Source of the DNA: Janthinobacterium lividum
GTDB taxonomy: Bacteria; Pseudomonadota; Gammaproteobacteria; Steroidobacterales; Steroidobacteraceae
Direction: 5' to 3'
Assembly (NCBI GenBank): GCA_943327025.2
Contig: CALPVO020000116.1
Location: 1-6,775, forward strand
DNA length: 6,775 nt
Part shown: in pieces, positions 1-6,183 of the stretch
Numbering within the stretch: position 1 is the stretch's first letter
Layout: the number at the start of each line of letters is the position of its first letter
Made by a program: the position numbers and the translations under genes
Notes under the pieces: model-generated
Databases searched by the model: none
Seen by the model: the letters and a program-made list of their open reading frames with translations, nothing else
Told to the model about the DNA's origin: nothing

Positions 1-1313
1 GCAATGGCGAGGCGCCACGCCCCGAGGATTACGGACGGATCTATTGGGACTTCATGGCCGTTGATGGCGTCAAGCCGCGGCCTGACGGCGCGGCGGTATC
101 GCTGCAAGCACTGATGAAAAAGCAGGGCTTTACAGAGCAGGAGTTTGCCAAGCTCAGTGAGGCGCAGGCCAATTCTGATGGGCTTGTCCAACTCGAGACG
201 GTAGCCATGAATGCCGTAAAAGGACGCTTTGATGATGGTCAGGGAGGCTTTTCGCGGGTGGGACCGCCCGACCAGGCCTTGGCAGCGCGGCTGATGCATG
301 GTCCTGATTATCACGCTTACAAAGCACGGATCATGAAGCCAATTGACGAGTTCTTTGCTGAGCTCGACGAGCGGACCCAAAGCCAATTGCAGGTTCGTAT
401 CGATCGCAGCAAAACCTTGCTTTGGGTACTGCTGGGAAGCGTTTTTCTTGCACTCGTCGCGGCTTTGGCGGCTGGCGTGGCCGTTCGTCGCAAAGTCATT
501 GCGCCCATCGGGTCGGTCATCGGTGGTCTTTCCGAAACGACCCGGAAACTGGAACAGATGGCAGCGGAGTTGGGTGGCTCTAGTCAGACGCTGGCGGCAG
601 GAACCAGCCAGCAGGCAGCCTCCGTGGAAGAGACCAGCGCGGCTCTAGAGGAGGTCTCCAGCATGGTACGGATGACGGCGCAGAACGCTCAGAACGTCCA
701 GAGAATTGTGTCCGGCACGCGCCGCGTGGCGGAGGATGCTGCCCGTTCGATGACCGACATGAATGCCGCCATGGAACGCATCAATACGTCCAGCGCAGAG
801 GTGGCGAAAATCGTCAGGAATATCGACGAGATTGCTTTTCAGACTAACATTCTGGCGCTGAACGCTGCTGTAGAGGCGGCGCGGGCAGGAGACGCCGGTG
901 CTGGGTTTGCCGTGGTTGCGGACGAAGTGCGGTCGCTCGCACAGCGTAGTGCGTCATCGGCACGGGAGACGGCTGTAAAGATCGAGGCCGCTATCACCAG
1001 CAGTCGTCAAGGCGCACTTTGTGCCGCTGGGTTCGGCCAGGCATTGGAGACCATCGCGCGGGAGGTCGGAGAGACCGACGCCTTGATGCACCAGATTTCC
1101 GTGGGCGCCCGTGAACAAGCGCAAGGCATCGACCAGATTTCGGTGGCGTTGAGCCAGATTGATCACGCTGCCCAAGGGAATGCCACCAGTGCCGAACAAG
1201 GCGCACAGGCGGCCGATGCCCTCGGTGTCGAGTCACTCGAATTGCAGCGGCAGATAGAGTCACTACAGCAATTAGTCAGCGGTGAGGCTGTAACGCCGGT
1301 CGGTTTTTCGTAG
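1..1313 (+). CDS. Methyl-accepting chemotaxis protein, C-terminal part (5' end outside window)
   Basis: Membrane chemoreceptor that senses a ligand outside the cytoplasmic membrane and controls the CheA/CheW kinase. The reading frame is open from base 3 (first codons read [17 protein letters not shown]), so the ATG at 54 is internal and the true start lies upstream. Visible in order: a mostly helical sensor region (about 3-413), one hydrophobic segment (about 414-482; [21 protein letters not shown]), then a long coiled-coil signalling domain. Its hairpin tip (822-941) carries the family hallmark [20 protein letters not shown] followed by [18 protein letters not shown] likely methylation stretch, [12 protein letters not shown], lies near 621-656. 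After the membrane segment I see only a short linker and no DEIG-type HAMP signature. The C-terminus (EAVTPVGFS) has no NWETF-like CheR-tethering pentapeptide. The sensor region is not one I can name, so the ligand is unknown. The family assignment is secure. Confidence 0.95.
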   Translation, partial: NGEAPRPEDYGRIYWDFMAVDGVKPRPDGAAVSLQALMKKQGFTEQEFAKLSEAQANSDGLVQLETVAMNAVKGRFDDGQGGFSRVGPPDQALAARLMHGPDYHAYKARIMKPIDEFFAELDERTQSQLQVRIDRSKTLLWVLLGSVFLALVAALAAGVAVRRKVIAPIGSVIGGLSETTRKLEQMAAELGGSSQTLAAGTSQQAASVEETSAALEEVSSMVRMTAQNAQNVQRIVSGTRRVAEDAARSMTDMNAAMERINTSSAEVAKIVRNIDEIAFQTNILALNAAVEAARAGDAGAGFAVVADEVRSLAQRSASSARETAVKIEAAITSSRQGALCAAGFGQALETIAREVGETDALMHQISVGAREQAQGIDQISVALSQIDHAAQGNATSAEQGAQAADALGVESLELQRQIESLQQLVSGEAVTPVGFS

Positions 1314-1592
1314 CACTGAGAACTAGAATTCCGGGGCGAGTTTCTAAGCTTGGAATGGTTCCCCGGCCGGATTACTGCCAAGATAATCGAAGACTGGCGG
1401 AGGCACTAGACTCAGGGTCGAGCACACTCGAGTCTGGTTTACAAAACCTCCGCTGGAAGGGGCTGTCTGGAGTTTTGTGTGATGCGGGCCGGTTGATTAA
1501 ATCGCCGTATCGAACCTTTCACCGAACATCAGCTGGTCTGAAAATCCACGACAGGCCACCGCCCTGTTTGATATTGAAGGAACAGTCTCGCC
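1314..1592. other. MCP-GST intergenic region with weak inverted repeats
   Basis: This 279-bp gap has no convincing gene. An open frame at 1355-1657 has no family resemblance and runs into the GST start. Three imperfect dyads are visible. CCGGGG/CCCCGG lies at 1331-1336 and 1361-1366. A small hairpin at 1408-1435 has TCGAG-CACA-CTCGA as its core. A longer one at 1441-1478 pairs ACAAAAC with GTTTTGT plus TCC with GGA around a 17-base loop. None is followed by a clear T run, so no intrinsic terminator for the chemoreceptor gene can be called. A GST promoter presumably lies here; TTGTGT (1475-1480) with TAAATC (1498-1503) at 17-bp spacing is only a weak match to a sigma-70 site. Confidence 0.4.
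1576..1581 (+). promoter_or_regulatory. Ribosome binding site of the GST gene
   Basis: GAAGGA lies 11 bases before the ATG at 1593. It is a good Shine-Dalgarno match at slightly long spacing and supports this start. The protein beginning here (MKLYFHSVS) matches the usual beta-strand start of the GST thioredoxin fold. Confidence 0.65.
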
Positions 1593-2267
1593 ATGAAGCT
1601 TTATTTTCACTCTGTGTCTACCACCAGTCGGCCCATCCTTTTGTTTGCCGCCGATGAAAACATCGTCTTTGGCAGCAACGTCGTGGATCTGTTTGCAGAC
1701 GCCCACAAGCAATCCAGTTACAGCAGCGTTAACCCCAGTCAGCAGGTACCGACGCTGGAGGATGATGGCTTTTTACTGACCGAAAGCTCTGCCATCTTGA
1801 AGTATCTGGCGGACAAGCAAGGCAGTGCTGCCTATCCCCAGAACTTGCAGCAGCGAGCACGCATCAATGAATGCATGGACTGGTTGAATACTGGGTTTTA
1901 CCGCGACTTGGGATACAACTTCATTTATCCGCAGGCTTTACCCAAATTCCAGTGTAAAGATCCAGCGGCCCAAGCAGAAAAGCTGGCTTTTGGTCGCGAG
2001 AAGGCCCATCACTGGCTAAACGTGCTCGATTCACACCTCATCGGCACGAACGATTTCCTGTGCGGCCAGCAGGTGAGCCTCGCCGACTACTTGGGTATCG
2101 CCATGCTGACACTCGGCGAGGTTATACATCTGGACTATTCGCGTTGGAAAAATGTTACCCGCTGGGCGAATGGGATGAAGGCCCGGCCCAATTGGGCTCC
2201 CGTCAACGAGCCGTTTTATGCCCACTTTGTCGCTCCCTACAAAGACGGCACCTTCGAACAGCTATAA
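1593..2267 (+). CDS. Glutathione S-transferase family protein
   Basis: Cytosolic enzyme, 224 aa and full length for the family, expected to activate glutathione for attack on electrophiles or for dehalogenation or isomerisation. The N-terminal thioredoxin-like domain spans about residues 1-76 and starts MKLYFHS. Ser/Thr residues 9-12 sit where theta-like GSTs keep the glutathione-activating serine. The cis-proline motif VPTL (P53) and the gamma-glutamyl-binding E64-S65-S66 of the ESSAIL motif are both present. The helical C-terminal domain (about 85-205) contains GYNFIYPQ (107-114) and the N-capping box SLAD (162-165). The gene appears monocistronic: 279 bp separate it from the chemoreceptor gene and a terminator array follows. 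By eye its codon use is more AT-rich than that of the permease and SDR genes. The subclass (theta- or DcmA-like) and substrate are inference; membership in the GST superfamily is firm. Confidence 0.92.
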   Translation: MKLYFHSVSTTSRPILLFAADENIVFGSNVVDLFADAHKQSSYSSVNPSQQVPTLEDDGFLLTESSAILKYLADKQGSAAYPQNLQQRARINECMDWLNTGFYRDLGYNFIYPQALPKFQCKDPAAQAEKLAFGREKAHHWLNVLDSHLIGTNDFLCGQQVSLADYLGIAMLTLGEVIHLDYSRWKNVTRWANGMKARPNWAPVNEPFYAHFVAPYKDGTFEQL

Positions 2268-2333
2268 AGCTGCGGTAACTGCCTGCTCGAGCGTCGCCTT
2301 GCACTTTATAGGGTTGCCAGTTCTCGCGGCGAG

Positions 2334-2360
2334 AAAAAGCCCGCTGCAAGTGGGCTTTTT
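2334..2360. terminator. Bidirectional intrinsic terminator (array copy 1)
   Basis: AAAAA (2334-2338) precedes the GC stem and TTTTT (2356-2360) follows it, so the hairpin has a T tail when read from either strand. On the + strand it would end the GST transcript 66 bases after its stop codon. On the - strand it is the only array copy with a T run, so it is the likely end of the permease-SDR transcript. Confidence 0.82.
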
Positions 2361-2373
2361 CATTCAATTAGTC

Positions 2374-2395
2374 GCCCACTGCAAGCGGGCTTTTT
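2374..2395 (+). terminator. Intrinsic terminator (array copy 2)
   Basis: GCCCAC-TGCAA-GCGGGC followed by TTTTT. One stem pair is A-C in + strand RNA but G-U in - strand RNA, so this stem is slightly weaker in the + direction. It acts as a back-up terminator behind copy 1. Confidence 0.65.
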
Positions 2396-2408
2396 CATTC
2401 AACGAGTC

Positions 2409-2430
2409 GCCCGCTGCAAGTGGGCTTTTT
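2409..2430 (+). terminator. Intrinsic terminator (array copy 3)
   Basis: GCCCGC-TGCAA-GTGGGC followed by TTTTT, identical in stem and loop to copy 1. It is the third + strand terminator in series. The fourth hairpin (2444-2460) has the best stem, with all Watson-Crick pairs, but is followed by TTCGTG and so lacks a T tail. Confidence 0.65.
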
Positions 2431-2487
2431 CATTCAACGAGTCGCCCGCTGCAAGCGGGCTTCGTGAAGAGGCAGCGACTGGTCTGC

Positions 2488-3240
2488 CTACTGCGCCGTG
2501 AAGCCACCATCGACACTGAGGACTGCGCCTTGGCAGAGCGTCGAGTCGTCAGAGGCGAAGAACAAAATGGCGCCCGCCACTTCCTCGGATGTACCCATGC
2601 GACCGATAGGCATCACACCACGCAGCATTTGCTTGGCAGCGTCCTGGTCCGGCATCAAGTTTGTCCAGCGCTCCATCATCGGTGTCTGAATGACGCCGGG
2701 GCAGACGCAATTGAAGCGCACCCCGGAGCGCGCCAGTTCGATGGCCATGTCGCGCGTGAATACCACCAGACCGCCCTTGGCGCTGCCATAGGCGGCGGAC
2801 AGCGGAAAACCTACCAAACCATTGAGGGAAGATACGTTAACGACGCTTCCGGAGGCGCGCTGCACCATGTGCGGCACGATGTGCTTGCACATCAGCCACG
2901 GGCCCTTGAGGTCGGTTTCCAGCACCATGTCCCATTCGTCCGAGGTGGTCTCGTTGTAGGCACGGTTCAGTTCGCTGCCAGCGTTGTTAACCAGGATGTC
3001 AATCTGTCCCCACAGTTCCATGGCGCGGGCAGCCACCGCGGCGGCGCTGGCTTCCTGGCGCACATTGCAGTCGATAGCCACCGCATTCGGGCCTAATTCC
3101 GCGACCAGCGCAGCGGCTGCCGTCAGGTTGCGGTCGGCGATGAGCACTCTCGCACCTTCCGCGATGAAGCGGCGTGCGGTGGCGGCACCAATGCCGCTGG
3201 CGCCGCCGGTGATGATGCTGGTCTTGCCTTGAAGTCGCAT
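2488..3240 (-). CDS. Classical SDR-family NAD(P)-dependent oxidoreductase
   Basis: Cytosolic Rossmann-fold dehydrogenase, 250 aa, the standard length for classical SDRs, expected to interconvert an alcohol and a ketone. Visible motifs: cofactor loop TGGASGIG (11-18); acidic D36 after the second strand (LIADRN), which favours NAD over NADP; NNAG (85-88); catalytic S138 and Y151-x3-K155; PG (181-182); and C-terminal SVDGGFTAQ. The fourth tetrad position, normally Asn in a vNLkG motif, reads Asp (D110 in TDLKG). The start at 3240 is chosen because AAGGAG (3246-3251) lies five bases upstream and the protein begins MRLQGKTSIITGG as expected. The open frame continues to 3384, but only through permease-coding DNA. 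It lies 28 bp behind the permease gene and is probably co-transcribed. A 6-bp inverted repeat (2470-2489) overlaps its stop. The substrate is unknown. Confidence 0.95.
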   Translation of the reverse strand: MRLQGKTSIITGGASGIGAATARRFIAEGARVLIADRNLTAAAALVAELGPNAVAIDCNVRQEASAAAVAARAMELWGQIDILVNNAGSELNRAYNETTSDEWDMVLETDLKGPWLMCKHIVPHMVQRASGSVVNVSSLNGLVGFPLSAAYGSAKGGLVVFTRDMAIELARSGVRFNCVCPGVIQTPMMERWTNLMPDQDAAKQMLRGVMPIGRMGTSEEVAGAILFFASDDSTLCQGAVLSVDGGFTAQ

Positions 3241-3245
3241 GGGGG

Positions 3246-3251
3246 CTCCTT
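3246..3251 (-). promoter_or_regulatory. Ribosome binding site of the SDR gene
   Basis: AAGGAG on the - strand, five bases before the ATG at 3240. It is a near-perfect Shine-Dalgarno in the short permease-SDR gap and fixes the SDR start. Confidence 0.85.
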
Positions 3252-3268
3252 GTGAGTGCGGTAAGTGT

Positions 3269-4669
3269 TCAGTCGAGGCCAATGTCCGCTTCCGCGGCCA
3301 GGCGCTTTTCTTTTTCCACGTCGAGTGACCGGCAGGCCACCAAGTAGACCAACGCGGATACTGGCAGACCCACGAGCATGGCAATGTCGGCGCCGCCTAG
3401 CGCCACGGCCACGGGGCCGCGGTACAGCCCGTGGCTGAAAAACGGGATCATCGATACGAAACCGAGCCCGTACGCCAGCAGGCCGCGCCAGTTCCAGCGC
3501 CCATACAACCCATTCGGGTTAAAGATCTCGCGGATGGAGTAGTGCCCCTTGCGGACCACGTAAAAGTCCACAAGGTTGATGGCCGTCCACGGGGTGAACA
3601 GGTAGAGCAAGATGGCGAGAAACTGCTCGAAATCATGGGCGAAGTCGTGGGAGGCGCCAAGTGCAATGGCCGTGGAGCCGATGAGCGCCAGCACGATGGT
3701 GACCACGCGCTTGCTCACGGTGGACTTGATGGGACGCAGGGAGTCAGTAACGCTGAGCAACGTCAAGGAAGCACCATAGAAATTGAGTGTGGTGATGGTG
3801 ACTAACCCCAGCAGCGACGCCAGCAGCAACGGCTTGCCCGAGCCAGGGAGCAGCGTATCGGCGGCGGCCTTGATGGCGGGAGTCAGTTCTAGGCTTGGGT
3901 ACATGGCGGCAGCGAAGGTGCCGATGAGCATGGTCCAGACGCCACCAATGTAGGCACCAACGAAGGTCCACCAGAACGAGGCTGAAACGCCCACATCTTT
4001 GGGCAGATAGCGCGAATAGTCTGAAACATAGATGGACCACGAAAGTTGATAGGCCGCTGCCGCGAAGAGCTGCGTCATAAAGGCGCCACGATGGAAGTCA
4101 CCAAGATCGAACTGCGAGGCAGGCCACTCGAAGCGTGGTGCTAGCACTGTCATGACGACCAGCCCGGCGATGAGCACGAAGGCGAGCAGACGTTGGGCAC
4201 GGTGGATGAGGTCGTAACCGACGACCGCCAAGAGGGCAGCCAAGACGCCAACCACCTGGATGGTGACTGCGCGGTTGCCACCGTAGAGCGTGGTAATGGT
4301 GTCGGCCGCCAGCACCTGATTGAAAGCGTTGTAGCCCACGTAGGTGATGAGGGCAACGCCCCAGACCAGCAAGGCACCCACATACCCGAATTGCGGCCGG
4401 GATTGGATCATCTGGGGCAGGCCCAGTTGAGGCCCTTGAGTAGAGTGGAAAGCCATGAAGAACGTGCCGAGCGCGCAGCCGAGCAGCACGGCGATGGCGC
4501 TCCAGATGAGGTTGCCGCCGAGGGCTATGCCCACGACACCGGTGGCAATGGTGGCCAGATGGGCATCGCCAGCGAACCAGACCGGCCAGAGATGCCAGAC
4601 CTTCCCGCGCCGTTCGGCCTGCGGAACATAGTCGATTGAGCGTTTTTCGATGAAGGCCGGTTTATTCAC
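3269..4669 (-). CDS. NCS1-family purine/cytosine-type permease
   Basis: Inner-membrane secondary transporter of the nucleobase:cation symporter-1 family, 466 aa, the usual length, with about twelve hydrophobic segments. The N-terminus IEKRSIDYVPQAERRGKVWH and the following PVWFAGDAHLAT are typical. Other conserved blocks are QLGLPQMIQSRPQFGYVGA (81-99), SDYSRYLP (216-223), TLNFYGASLTLLSVTDS (294-310) and TPWTAINLVDFYVVRKGHYS (359-378). The start is a GTG (4667-4669) with GGGG six bases upstream; an in-frame TAG two codons before it excludes a longer protein. The tail (residues 450-466) is charged and cytoplasmic. It is the first gene of a likely two-gene operon with the SDR and is divergent from the old yellow enzyme. 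Family members carry cytosine, purines, allantoin, hydantoins or other small heterocycles; which one applies here cannot be told. Confidence 0.93.
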   Translation of the reverse strand: MNKPAFIEKRSIDYVPQAERRGKVWHLWPVWFAGDAHLATIATGVVGIALGGNLIWSAIAVLLGCALGTFFMAFHSTQGPQLGLPQMIQSRPQFGYVGALLVWGVALITYVGYNAFNQVLAADTITTLYGGNRAVTIQVVGVLAALLAVVGYDLIHRAQRLLAFVLIAGLVVMTVLAPRFEWPASQFDLGDFHRGAFMTQLFAAAAYQLSWSIYVSDYSRYLPKDVGVSASFWWTFVGAYIGGVWTMLIGTFAAAMYPSLELTPAIKAAADTLLPGSGKPLLLASLLGLVTITTLNFYGASLTLLSVTDSLRPIKSTVSKRVVTIVLALIGSTAIALGASHDFAHDFEQFLAILLYLFTPWTAINLVDFYVVRKGHYSIREIFNPNGLYGRWNWRGLLAYGLGFVSMIPFFSHGLYRGPVAVALGGADIAMLVGLPVSALVYLVACRSLDVEKEKRLAAEADIGLD

Positions 4670-4869
4670 GTGCTACCCCAAAGGACGAACCGGGGAGTGC
4701 ACGGTACGCCGCGCTACCCGGTCGGCCCTGTGCCAGCCCGTGGTTTTCGTTTCCCCTGTCCCGATTGTAAACATCTTCTGGCCTGGTGGGGGTCGGTGTG
4801 GTGATTCGACGGAAAGGTACTATGCTCAACGTTCTTGGGGGTATGTGGCGTTTTTGTTTGGCCGGGGCA
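4670..4869. promoter_or_regulatory. Divergent control region between permease operon and old yellow enzyme gene
   Basis: About 200 bp holding the outward promoters of both sides. On the - strand TACAAT (4764-4769) is a five-of-six match to a -10 box but has no recognisable -35 at 17 bp. On the + strand TACTAT (4818-4823) is a weaker -10 candidate, also without a -35. This would fit activator-dependent promoters, but that is inference. TGTAAACA (4767-4774) is a small dyad overlapping the - strand -10 candidate. The 4782-4803 stretch is G/T-rich. No regulator gene is in the window. Confidence 0.4.
4689..4722 (-). promoter_or_regulatory. Two-part dyad / hairpin in the permease 5' leader
   Basis: Read on the - strand, ACCGGG pairs with CCCGGT (outer 6 bp). 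Inside, GCGCGG pairs with CCGTGC (6 bp, one G-U) around a CGTA loop, with a small internal loop between the two helices. The element ends 19 bases before the GTG of the permease. It is not followed by T residues, so it is not an intrinsic terminator. The G-U pair becomes an A-C mismatch in + strand RNA, so folding is better in the permease transcript. It could be a leader RNA structure or a DNA operator. Confidence 0.45.
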
Positions 4870-6183
4870 ATGGAAATTAAAGTGTCGCAGTCCGGCCTAT
4901 GCCCAGCCTTGTTCCAGCCTTGCCGGCTCGGAGCCCACGAGCTTGCTCATCGCGTGGTCTTGGCGCCTATGACCCGCACCCGTGCCGACGCATTGTCTCT
5001 GGCCCCCACCGAGCAGACCGCGCTGTACTACGCCCAACGTGCCTCGCAAGGTGGCTTGGTCATCACCGAAGCCACGCACATTTCACCGGAAGCAACACCG
5101 GTTTGGACGATCTACGAGAAGGTGCGTGAGTCTGCCGGGCAAGTTCCGGGAATATGGACGGAGACGCAGGTGGCGGGCTGGAAAACCGTTACGGAGGCGG
5201 TTCATGCTCGCGGTGGGCTGATCAGTTGTCAGTTATTGCATGCCGGTCGTGTGGCTCAGCCAGGAATCGGGGAGCATCCATTGGTGCGCGGCAGTGGTGC
5301 GCCTTTGCCGCCCGTGTCTGCCTCCGGGGTTCCACTGAAGCCAGGGACTGAGCCCGGCGACTACAGTTGGGACCAGCCTGCCGTAGTGCCGCGGGCGCTG
5401 ACTATCGCCGAGATTGCGCGGGTGGTAGCGGATTACCGCCGCGCAGCCCGTAACGCGCACCGAGCCGGTTTCGATTTCGTGGAGTTGCATGCGGCACACG
5501 GCTATCTCGTCGAGCAATTTCTCTGCGACGGCACCAACCAGCGTGAAGATGAATACGGTGGGAATGTCGCGAATCGCTGCCGCTTTCTTTTCGAGGTGGT
5601 GGCGACGCTGGTCGATGAATTGGGCCCAGGGCGGGTGGGTGTGCGGCTCTCGCCCTGCGCCCACGACCCCGCTACCGGCAAGCCCTACCAGACCTACTTC
5701 GGTACTCTTTTCTCGGACCCGGAGCTCCTTTACGAACACGCCATTGAGGGGCTGAACGACTTTCCGCTGGCCTATCTGATGCTCACTGAGCCTCGCGTTG
5801 GCGGGCTTTCAGTGGCGCCAGAGGCTGACCGCTCCAACACCCATCCGTTGCGCAACACACGCTACCGAAACCGGTACCACGGGGTATTGATTGGGGCGGG
5901 CGGGTTTACGCCGCGCACTGCCGGAATGGCGGTAGCGGCGGGGCACTATGACCTAGTGGCGTTCGGTCGTTGGTTTCTGGCCAACCCGGACTTACCCGAG
6001 CGCTTGAAGCAGGGACTGCCGCTCAACGTCTATGACCGCAGTACATTTTATGGGGCTGGGGCTGCCGGCTATACGGACTACCCGCGCTGGGAAGGCGAAG
6101 TGGCTGCTGTGCCTACAACAGCGGTGTATCCGTTGATGGAACAAACCTCCATCGGCGTCGCGTTGGTGTCAAGCCAACTGTAG
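4870..6183 (+). CDS. Old yellow enzyme family FMN-dependent ene-reductase (NADH:flavin oxidoreductase)
   Basis: Cytosolic TIM-barrel flavoprotein that typically uses NAD(P)H to reduce activated C=C bonds (enones, maleimides) or nitro groups. It is 437 aa from the chosen start, against roughly 360-370 for the family. Key elements: VVLAPMTRTRA (29-39, FMN phosphate-side start of the barrel), Q121 in QLLHAGR, the substrate-anion pair H207/H210 in HAAHGYL with Y212, NQREDEYGG (223-231), R259 in VRLSP, GAGGF (342-346), AFGR (364-367), and the closing block FYGAGAAGYTDYP (393-405). The ATG at 4870 is chosen because family members begin shortly before the LAPMTR strand. In-frame ATGs at 4822 (GGAAAGG four bases upstream) and 4843 would add 16 or 9 residues and cannot be excluded. 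Unusually, about 32 residues follow GYTDYP. The gene is divergent from the permease-SDR operon, suggesting a shared pathway. Confidence 0.94.
   Translation: MEIKVSQSGLCPALFQPCRLGAHELAHRVVLAPMTRTRADALSLAPTEQTALYYAQRASQGGLVITEATHISPEATPVWTIYEKVRESAGQVPGIWTETQVAGWKTVTEAVHARGGLISCQLLHAGRVAQPGIGEHPLVRGSGAPLPPVSASGVPLKPGTEPGDYSWDQPAVVPRALTIAEIARVVADYRRAARNAHRAGFDFVELHAAHGYLVEQFLCDGTNQREDEYGGNVANRCRFLFEVVATLVDELGPGRVGVRLSPCAHDPATGKPYQTYFGTLFSDPELLYEHAIEGLNDFPLAYLMLTEPRVGGLSVAPEADRSNTHPLRNTRYRNRYHGVLIGAGGFTPRTAGMAVAAGHYDLVAFGRWFLANPDLPERLKQGLPLNVYDRSTFYGAGAAGYTDYPRWEGEVAAVPTTAVYPLMEQTSIGVALVSSQL

Larger units (their letters stand above)
2339..2460. repeat. Tandem 35-bp repeat array of terminator hairpins (four hairpins)
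   Basis: Four hairpins start at 2339, 2374, 2409 and 2444, an exact 35-bp period. Copies 1-3 are full units: a 17-base hairpin (GCCCRC-TGCAA-GYGGGC), TTTTT, then a spacer CATTCAAYKAGTC that differs only in copy 1 (CATTCAATTAGTC against CATTCAACGAGTC). Copy 4 keeps only the 17-base hairpin and then diverges. The variable stem pair is G-T in copies 1 and 3, A-C in copy 2 and G-C in copy 4. The array fills the gap between two converging genes (GST and SDR). It probably arose by local duplication of one terminator. The repeat is direct and lacks the spacer diversity of a CRISPR array. Confidence 0.9.

Noticed and set aside
1355..1657. 100-codon frame between the chemoreceptor and GST genes
   Set aside because: No ribosome binding site of note, no family resemblance, and it overlaps the GST start by about 65 bp in another frame.
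2339..2460. CRISPR-like array
   Set aside because: The whole 35-bp unit is repeated, including the part that would be the spacer; the units are hairpins with T tails, and no cas gene is present.
2218..3096. Long + strand open frame (292 codons) spanning the repeat array and antisense to the SDR gene
   Set aside because: It begins inside the GST gene, translates the 35-bp repeats in shifting phase and shows no protein family pattern. It is a shadow of the GC-rich SDR gene on the other strand.
3241..3384. Longer SDR starting at 3384
   Set aside because: The extra 48 residues are encoded by permease DNA in another frame, lack SDR similarity, and a near-perfect Shine-Dalgarno precedes the ATG at 3240.
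4193..4639. 148-codon + strand frame antisense to the permease
   Set aside because: Low-complexity charged sequence, no motif, fully inside a well-supported membrane protein gene.
4782..4803. Possible G-quadruplex in the G/T-rich stretch of the divergent region
   Set aside because: Only one G run exceeds two bases, so at best a weak two-tier structure; not enough to call.
5233..5739. 168-codon - strand frame antisense to the old yellow enzyme
   Set aside because: No recognisable family. It lies across the most conserved part of the enzyme gene, whose motifs are intact on the + strand.
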